Positions 6,207-9,671 of a stretch of 9,671 nt of DNA are shown here, one piece after another. A program made the position numbers and the translations under genes. Within the stretch, counting starts at the first letter, position 1; the number at the start of each line of letters is the position of its first letter. The notes under the pieces were generated by a model. That model saw only the letters and a program-made list of their open reading frames with translations. It did no database searches and was not told the DNA's origin. This DNA is from an uncultured Oscillospiraceae bacterium. GTDB taxonomy: Bacteria; Bacillota; Clostridia; Oscillospirales; Oscillospiraceae. The stretch spans positions 1-9,671 of the forward strand of contig CALWWH010000206.1 in the NCBI GenBank assembly GCA_944385195.1. The letters run 5' to 3'.

Positions 6207-7389
6207 CTTCCTTTGTCTCAAGTAGTATTGGGGACAGAGCCCCAATTTGTTCTGTGCATTCACAGACCGCCCACAGCCGCCAGCACGCCCCCTCCTCCGA
6301 CAGCGTCCCGTCGGAGGAGTGCACCAGCCCTGCAACCATATCGGCCCGGACTGCTTGGAGATATGCTGACATCAGTCGTTCCTGCAGCGCTGTTGGATCT
6401 CGCGGGACCTGTTCGGTGGTATAACTTTGAATTTCGACCCGCTCCAATGTGATCGGCAGTGTGATCCCACCCGGCAGCATCAACGGATAGGATGTTATCA
6501 TTTTAACACATCCTGCCTCTGAAATTCTACTATCTCCACTTATTTTCATCAATTTGTTACCAACAACGAGTCGCCAAGAAGTTTGGACCTCTCTCGAAAG
6601 TGTTTTTGCGGTCATTTCTTTGGTGGAAATCATCTCTGCTGTGCGCCAGGTGCGGGCATAGACCTCCGCCATGGCGTGATGGAGCACCGTAGTACGCCAG
6701 GGCGTCGTCAGGCCGGAGACCAACAACTGTCCCTGCACCACCGTTTGACCTTTTTCCACCATGGGAACGCCGTCGTATACCTCCATAGATTCAATGATCC
6801 CGGTCTGGGTGGCGATGACATTCGTCGGTTCGCGGGTCTCGACCAGATCGGGGATTGGAATGCGCTCTTTGACCAGCACCGTCGCCCGGGCACTGTTGGC
6901 GTTGATGGTGAACCAGCTGAGCGCTGGAATGCGGTCGAGCATCCTGTTTTCCAACCGCTGTGGGTCCAGATCTTGCCACCGTACCCCGGGGCGGACGCCC
7001 AATTCTGCCAGGCTGTATCGAATCTGATCACTGGGTACGCTCTCATTGCCCTCTACCTCAATGGTCCACAAAAACTGCTGCGTCCAGAACACCAGGGCCA
7101 GGACCGCCGCCAACCCGAGCAGCAATACCGGCCTTCTGCGTAATCCTGCAAATTTGACCAGAATGCCTTGCTCGTCTAGTACTGTCACCTCGCACATACT
7201 GCGGCCGGCAGCCTGCTCCGCCGCTTTCAAATGGGCGCGATAGATCGTAACTTCAACGCACAGATCATTGCGTTTGACAATATCCCAGAATTGCAGCCGC
7301 AGCGCTGCCATGCGGTTCAGGCAGCTCTGGGGATAGGCGCCAGTGATGGCAATGCGCAGCGTCCCTCGAGCAAAATCGATCCACTTCAT
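6193..7389 (-). CDS. yqfD: Sporulation protein YqfD
   Basis: A 398-residue protein with the YqfD layout. It has a roughly 80-residue N-terminal cytoplasmic part and one clear membrane segment at about 87-108 (PVLLLGLAAVLALVFWTQQF). A large part predicted to lie outside the membrane begins with a WTIEVEGNESVPSDQIR stretch that recalls POTRA/FtsQ-type domains. In Bacillus, yqfD is expressed in the mother cell under sigma-E and is needed for normal sporulation; its exact role is not established. GGAG lies six bases before the ATG, which overlaps the yqfC stop (ATGA). It pairs with yqfC as usual and is followed by phoH with a 14-base overlap. Confidence 0.92.
   Translation of the reverse strand: MKWIDFARGTLRIAITGAYPQSCLNRMAALRLQFWDIVKRNDLCVEVTIYRAHLKAAEQAAGRSMCEVTVLDEQGILVKFAGLRRRPVLLLGLAAVLALVFWTQQFLWTIEVEGNESVPSDQIRYSLAELGVRPGVRWQDLDPQRLENRMLDRIPALSWFTINANSARATVLVKERIPIPDLVETREPTNVIATQTGIIESMEVYDGVPMVEKGQTVVQGQLLVSGLTTPWRTTVLHHAMAEVYARTWRTAEMISTKEMTAKTLSREVQTSWRLVVGNKLMKISGDSRISEAGCVKMITSYPLMLPGGITLPITLERVEIQSYTTEQVPRDPTALQERLMSAYLQAVRADMVAGLVHSSDGTLSEEGACWRLWAVCECTEQIGALSPILLETKEDERG
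6227..6246 (-). repeat. Hairpin just upstream of the phoH ribosome binding site
   Basis: ATTGGGG and CCCCAAT form a perfect 7-bp stem with a 6-base loop, ending about 20 bases before the phoH ATG and inside the last codons of yqfD. A hairpin there could slow ribosomes or protect mRNA ahead of phoH. No T-run follows on the minus strand, so it is not a terminator. Confidence 0.5.
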
Positions 7390-7658
7390 GGCAGCTCCAC
7401 ACTTCCGATGTGGCCTGTGATCACGAGTTCCATATGATTCATCACCACCAGTGCCAGGCCCGTCCCGCGCACATGAATAACCCCCTCCCGGGTTAGCAGT
7501 TCCATATACTCCGGCCCAAAGGCGCCGACGCCTTTATGATTAACCACGCTCAAGCGCCCGCCGACAATCTCCACTTTGACAAGTCCTGCTGTTGCTTCTG
7601 CGGGCAGATTCAGTCGCTCCGAGGCGAGCGCCACCAAAGTCCTGGGTGTTTTTTGCAT
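7386..7658 (-). CDS. yqfC: Sporulation protein YqfC (YabP/YqfC family)
   Basis: A 90-residue protein of the YabP/YqfC family, which takes part in spore development. The sequence is a short, beta-rich single domain with the family pattern of alternating hydrophobics: VEIVGGRLSVVNHKGV, EYMELLTREGVIHVRG and MELVITGHIGSVEL. There is no signal peptide or membrane segment. GGAGGGGA lies upstream of the ATG at 7658. It overlaps yqfD by four bases (ATGA) and is the first gene of the minus-strand block, facing ylbJ across 98 bases. In Bacillus yqfC and yqfD are sigma-E dependent, so mother-cell expression is expected. Confidence 0.9.
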   Translation of the reverse strand: MQKTPRTLVALASERLNLPAEATAGLVKVEIVGGRLSVVNHKGVGAFGPEYMELLTREGVIHVRGTGLALVVMNHMELVITGHIGSVELP

Positions 7659-7680
7659 TCATCATCCCCTCCATGGGAAA

Positions 7681-7710
7681 ATTCTATGCGGGACACGCAA
7701 GGAGTTTAAC
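7681..7710 (-). promoter_or_regulatory. Candidate sporulation-type promoter for yqfC
   Basis: On the minus strand CATAGAAT (7688-7681) matches the sigma-E -10 consensus CATACAnT at all but one position, about 25 bases before yqfC. A poor -35 candidate, GTTAAAC (7710-7704), lies 15 bases upstream. No good sigma-A promoter is visible in the gap. The call rests on the -10 likeness and on the family's known sigma-E control; sigma-K cannot be excluded. Confidence 0.28.
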
Positions 7711-7756
7711 CTTGGCGCATATGCTTTTCTAACCTGACTTCGAAAGGAGCTGCGCT

Positions 7757-8938
7757 ATGGCCCGTCTGTTCTCCTCCCGCCTTTTAAAAGAGGCAATCTA
7801 CGCTCTGGCGCTGGCCCTTTGTGCCATGGCGCTGCTGCTTTACCCCACTGAGGCAGTCAATGCCGCCCGGGAGGGTCTTCGTCTGTGCGGGAATGTGATC
7901 GTACCGTCGCTGTTTCCGTTTTTCGTACTGTCCAATTTCTGTGTTGAAGTGGGGCTAATACGACATTTAGGGCGGCTGCTGGAACCTCTGATGCGTCCGC
8001 TATTTCGTGTCAGCGGCGCCTGCGCGTCCGCGTTCGTCCTGGGAATCATCGGCGGCTACCCCGTAGGGGCAAGGACCGCGGTGTCCCTCTATGAGAAGGG
8101 TTACATCTCAGAAGACGAAGCAGAGCGGCTTCTGGCCTTCTGCAACAACTGCGGTCCCGCCTTTATCCTCGGCGTCGTCGGCGCAGGCGTCTTTGCCAAC
8201 AGCAAGATCGGACTGCTGCTCTATCTGGTCCACATTCTGGCCTCCGTATTGGTGGGCATCCTGTTCCGCTTCCGAGGCAGTGACCGTATTAGCCTTCCCA
8301 AAGGTAGCATTCGTGTTGAGACGGTCAGCTTTGCAGCAGCGTTCACTGGCTCCATTCGTACTGCACTGCAATCGACACTGAACATCTGTGCATTTGTGTT
8401 GTTTTTCACGGTTGTCACCCGTCTCTTGGTGCTTTCCGGCGGCATTTCCATATTGACAGGCATTCTTTCTACCTTACTGCTTCCCCTGGGCGGGACTGAA
8501 CTTGCCGCTGAGAAACTGCTCATCGGCGCCATTGAACTCTCCTCCGGCGTGGCAAGTCTATCCGCTGCCGCAGGAACGCTTCCCATGCGCTTGGCAATGG
8601 CAGCGTTCATCCTGGGTTGGGCCGGGCTATGCGTTCACTGCCAGGTGCTGTCCTTCCTGGGCGGCAGCGGATTATCCTCGCGGACGTATCTATTGGGGAA
8701 ATTGCTCCATGGCTTGCTCTCTGCGGGGCTGGTCGCAGTTCTGGTCCGCATTCTGCCGCTGGATCTGCCCATCTCATCGCTCTACGCAGAGCAAATCTCC
8801 GCCATGATCGGCTTGGATTTTTCCAGTGCTTTGACCGCTTCCACCCTGATCGCCGCCATTGTATGGGCCGTGTTTTCTGTCATTTCCTTGGTGGTCATGG
8901 CAAAAGGGAGTAGAAATCGGCGGAGAAAGCGTGTATAA
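7757..8938 (+). CDS. ylbJ: Sporulation integral membrane protein YlbJ
   Basis: A 393-residue polytopic membrane protein. Hydrophobic segments occur at about 12-29, 47-62, 90-105, 133-147 and 151-171, with more in the C-terminal half (around 210-230, 280-310 and 355-385). The family pattern is clear: NVIVPSLFPFFVLSNF (46-61), GGYPVGAR (99-106) and FCNNCGPAFI (128-137). These belong to the nucleoside-recognition/Gate type fold found in YlbJ. In Bacillus, ylbJ is a sigma-E gene required for proper spore formation; what it transports or gates is not known to me. AAAGGAG (7743-7749) is seven bases before the ATG. It is transcribed divergently from yqfC-yqfD, so both units may respond to the same sporulation signal. 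Its C-terminus is basic (GSRNRRRKRV), likely cytoplasmic. Confidence 0.92.
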   Translation: MARLFSSRLLKEAIYALALALCAMALLLYPTEAVNAAREGLRLCGNVIVPSLFPFFVLSNFCVEVGLIRHLGRLLEPLMRPLFRVSGACASAFVLGIIGGYPVGARTAVSLYEKGYISEDEAERLLAFCNNCGPAFILGVVGAGVFANSKIGLLLYLVHILASVLVGILFRFRGSDRISLPKGSIRVETVSFAAAFTGSIRTALQSTLNICAFVLFFTVVTRLLVLSGGISILTGILSTLLLPLGGTELAAEKLLIGAIELSSGVASLSAAAGTLPMRLAMAAFILGWAGLCVHCQVLSFLGGSGLSSRTYLLGKLLHGLLSAGLVAVLVRILPLDLPISSLYAEQISAMIGLDFSSALTASTLIAAIVWAVFSVISLVVMAKGSRNRRRKRV

Positions 8939-8939
8939 T
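8911..8939 (+). promoter_or_regulatory. Promoter for the four-cysteine protein gene
   Basis: A perfect TATAAT (8934-8939) overlaps the ylbJ stop codon. TAGAAA (8911-8916), matching the -35 consensus at four of six bases, lies 17 bases upstream. Transcription would start near 8946, just ahead of the ribosome binding site at 8948-8953, giving a very short leader. This would uncouple the small gene from the sporulation control of ylbJ. Confidence 0.55.
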
Positions 8940-8961
8940 AGCCATGAGAGGAGATGCTATT

Positions 8962-9171
8962 ATGCTGTTTCGCAAGGATATTGAGCCCCGCTGCGTCTAC
9001 TGCGCCAAGGGCGCGCCCATCGGCGATGAGAAAATCGCCTGCATACACAAGGGCATTGTCCCCGCCGGATATCACTGCAGAAAGTTCGAGTACGATCCGC
9101 TTAAGCGCACCCCGCCGCAGACCGCTGCCCCGGACTTCAGCAAGTTCAAGGACGAGGACTTTTCCCTCTGA
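8962..9171 (+). CDS. Small four-cysteine (zinc-ribbon-like) protein of unknown function
   Basis: A 69-residue soluble protein with cysteines at 11, 14, 27 and 39, the first two as CVYC. The spacing suggests a single zinc-binding knuckle. After the last cysteine comes a basic YDPLKR stretch (44-49), then a Pro/Ala-rich tail ending in KFKDEDFSL. I do not recognise a named family, although proteins of this general look seem common as hypotheticals in gut Clostridia. The start at 8962 is favoured because GAGGAG (8948-8953) lies eight bases before it; an in-frame ATG at 8944 would sit upstream of that site. It follows ylbJ by 23 bases, has its own likely promoter, and is followed by a tRNA gene. 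A nucleic-acid-binding or protein-binding role is possible but only a guess. Confidence 0.8.
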   Translation: MLFRKDIEPRCVYCAKGAPIGDEKIACIHKGIVPAGYHCRKFEYDPLKRTPPQTAAPDFSKFKDEDFSL

Positions 9172-9194
9172 GTAAAAATCGACGATATGTACCC

Positions 9195-9222
9195 TTGATT
9201 TTTTGAAAACTTGTGGTATAAT
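9195..9222 (+). promoter_or_regulatory. Promoter for the tRNA-Arg gene
   Basis: TTGATT (9195-9200) is followed after 16 bases by a perfect TATAAT (9217-9222) preceded by TGG, giving an extended -10. The predicted start near 9229 is about six bases before the mature tRNA 5' end. No other gene lies between, so this promoter serves the tRNA. Confidence 0.75.
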
Positions 9223-9234
9223 AAATGGGTAAAC

Positions 9235-9310
9235 GCGCCAGTGGCTCAATGGATAGAGCATCAGATTCCGGTTCTGAGGGTTGGGGGTTCGAGTCCCTTC
9301 TGGCGTACCA
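9235..9310 (+). tRNA. tRNA-Arg, anticodon CCG
   Basis: The 76 bases fold as a complete cloverleaf. The acceptor arm is GCGCCAG with CTGGCGT (the first pair is a G-U wobble), and the D stem is GCTC/GAGC. The anticodon stem is TCAGA/TCTGA with loop TTCCGGT, so the anticodon is CCG (9268-9270), reading CGG arginine codons. The T stem is GGGGG/CCCTT with loop TTCGAGT. The discriminator is A, and CCA is encoded (9308-9310). U33 and G37 are as expected. The gene has its own promoter and stands between a plus-strand gene and a minus-strand gene. Arginine tRNA genes are frequent integration sites for phages and other elements. Confidence 0.95.
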
Positions 9311-9335
9311 AACGGTGCAAATTTAAACCACGTAA

Positions 9336-9365
9336 CGGCCTATTGCTTTAGCGGCCTATTTTTCG
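9336..9365 (+). terminator. Weak stem-loop and T-run after tRNA-Arg
   Basis: CGGCCTATT occurs twice directly (9336-9344 and 9352-9360). The self-complementary GGCC blocks can pair into a six-bp stem with a two-base bulge, followed by TATTTTTCG. It could be a first termination point for the tRNA transcript, but the stem is poor, and the terminator at 9386-9428 is much stronger. Confidence 0.3.
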
Positions 9366-9385
9366 CGGTGACGTTTGTACAACAC

Positions 9386-9428
9386 AAACGGGTCAGAGGA
9401 TTTTTATCCCCTGGCCCGTTTCGTTTTT
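9386..9428 (+). terminator. Strong intrinsic terminator downstream of tRNA-Arg
   Basis: AAACGGG (9386-9392) pairs with CCCGTTT (9415-9421), and the inner bases continue the helix. In all there are 16 paired positions with one mismatch (A9397 with C9410), one G-U pair and a TTTT loop. CG and then TTTTT (9424-9428) follow, a textbook rho-independent layout on the plus strand. It ends the tRNA transcript and separates it from the converging minus-strand gene. The same hairpin could partly stop transcription from the other side, though the T-run there is weak. Confidence 0.85.
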
Positions 9429-9450
9429 CCCTGCAATTTTCGCAGGGAAA
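9426..9450. repeat. Second hairpin, directly after the minus-strand gene stop
   Basis: TTTCCCTGC (9426-9434) pairs perfectly with GCAGGGAAA (9442-9450) around a 7-base loop. It begins right at the stop codon of the partial minus-strand gene and shares its first T bases with the T-run of the neighbouring terminator. On the minus strand it is followed by AACG rather than T bases, so it may stabilise the 3' end or act together with the 9386-9428 hairpin as a two-way terminator. Confidence 0.55.
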
Positions 9451-9671
9451 TTATACCACCGCCGGCGGCAAACCCACGGCGGACAATTTTTTATCGAAGG
9501 CGCCGCCGCGGTACTCCATGATGAGGGTGCGCACCATGTCGTGGCTCAGGTCGATGATATCGCCGTTGCCGTAGGGGTCGGAGCCGTCGCCATTGATGAT
9601 TTTTGCGTTCATGAGCCGCTCAATGGTGGCGCGGGGATTTCCTTCCGCGTCCCAGTTGTTGGGGATGTCGC
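9451..9671 (-). CDS. C-terminal part of a protein with an SLH-like or lysin-like tail
   Basis: An open frame enters from the right edge and ends at TAA (9453-9451), giving the last 72 residues of a longer protein. The sequence reads DIPNNWDAEGNPRATIERLM, then NAKIINGDGSDPYGNG, then DIIDLSHDMVRTLIMEYRGG. The order 'helix, INGDG, polar loop, acidic or hydroxyl helix' recalls S-layer-homology-like repeats, and I have a loose impression of C-terminal ends of lysins and cell-wall hydrolases from gut Firmicutes. The frame has normal codon use and no stops across the segment. The catalytic part is outside the window, so the function is undetermined. It points towards the tRNA-Arg gene and ends at the hairpins after it. 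Confidence 0.65.
   Translation of the reverse strand, partial: DIPNNWDAEGNPRATIERLMNAKIINGDGSDPYGNGDIIDLSHDMVRTLIMEYRGGAFDKKLSAVGLPPAVV

Noticed and set aside
6207..6335. N-terminal extension of phoH (43 extra codons)
   Set aside because: The added residues are Arg/Gly/Cys-rich and lie over yqfD coding sequence in another frame. The conserved PhoH N-terminus begins at the internal ATG at 6206.
7718..7725. CATATGCT as a sigma-E -10 for ylbJ
   Set aside because: Only six of eight bases match and no -35 like the sigma-E consensus is found at 14-15 bases upstream, so the ylbJ promoter remains unassigned.
9175..9203. AAAAATC...GATTTTT pairing after the four-cysteine gene as a terminator
   Set aside because: The stem is almost all A-T with a 15-base loop, and it overlaps the -35 box of the tRNA promoter. 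It is too weak to call.
8782..9261. Minus-strand open frame (159 residues) opposite the end of ylbJ, the four-cysteine gene and the tRNA
   Set aside because: It crosses a clear tRNA gene and its promoter, and is antisense to two supported genes. No family resemblance seen.
1..9671. CRISPR arrays, insertion sequences, toxin-antitoxin pairs, riboswitches
   Set aside because: I saw no repeated spacer arrays, transposase motifs, T-box or riboswitch-like leaders. The window is dominated by conserved core genes.

Overview
No previously undescribed system is evident in this window. It reads as core chromosome of a spore-forming, moderately GC-rich Firmicute of the Clostridia; an Oscillospiraceae-like gut lineage is my inference. 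The evidence is three sporulation genes (yqfC, yqfD, ylbJ), an HPr carrying both His15 and Ser46, strong AGGAGG-type ribosome binding sites, and the gene order yqfC-yqfD-phoH-ybeY-era-yqzL-recO, which resembles the Bacillus/Clostridium cluster.

Minus strand, read from 7658 down to 86: yqfC and yqfD (sporulation), phoH (NTPase), ybeY (rRNA endonuclease), era (ribosome-assembly GTPase), a small yqzL-like gene starting with GTG that overlaps recO, recO (recombination mediator), mutS2 (MutS-family ATPase with Smr nuclease domain), then an HPr gene with its own consensus promoter. From yqfC to era the genes are joined by 4- or 14-base overlaps, except for a 66-base gap before yqzL, and I see no terminator inside the block, so one transcript with coupled translation is likely. 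pgpH, dgkA and cdd, found in the Bacillus version of the cluster, are not here. A hairpin follows HPr, and the extreme left edge holds what looks like the start of another minus-strand gene.

Plus strand, from 7757: ylbJ (sporulation membrane protein) runs divergently from yqfC across a 98-base gap, so two sporulation units share one control region. A 69-residue four-cysteine protein of unknown function follows, with a promoter overlapping the end of ylbJ, then a tRNA-Arg(CCG) gene with its own promoter.

Right end: after the tRNA lie a strong terminator and other hairpins, then the C-terminal end of a minus-strand gene with a weak SLH-like or lysin-like look. This end is the only accessory-looking part; its position beside a tRNA makes an integrated element possible but unproven. 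The most useful points are the hidden yqzL-like gene, the corrected starts for recO, phoH and the four-cysteine gene, a perfect 15-bp inverted repeat inside mutS2, and the tRNA-proximal junction.
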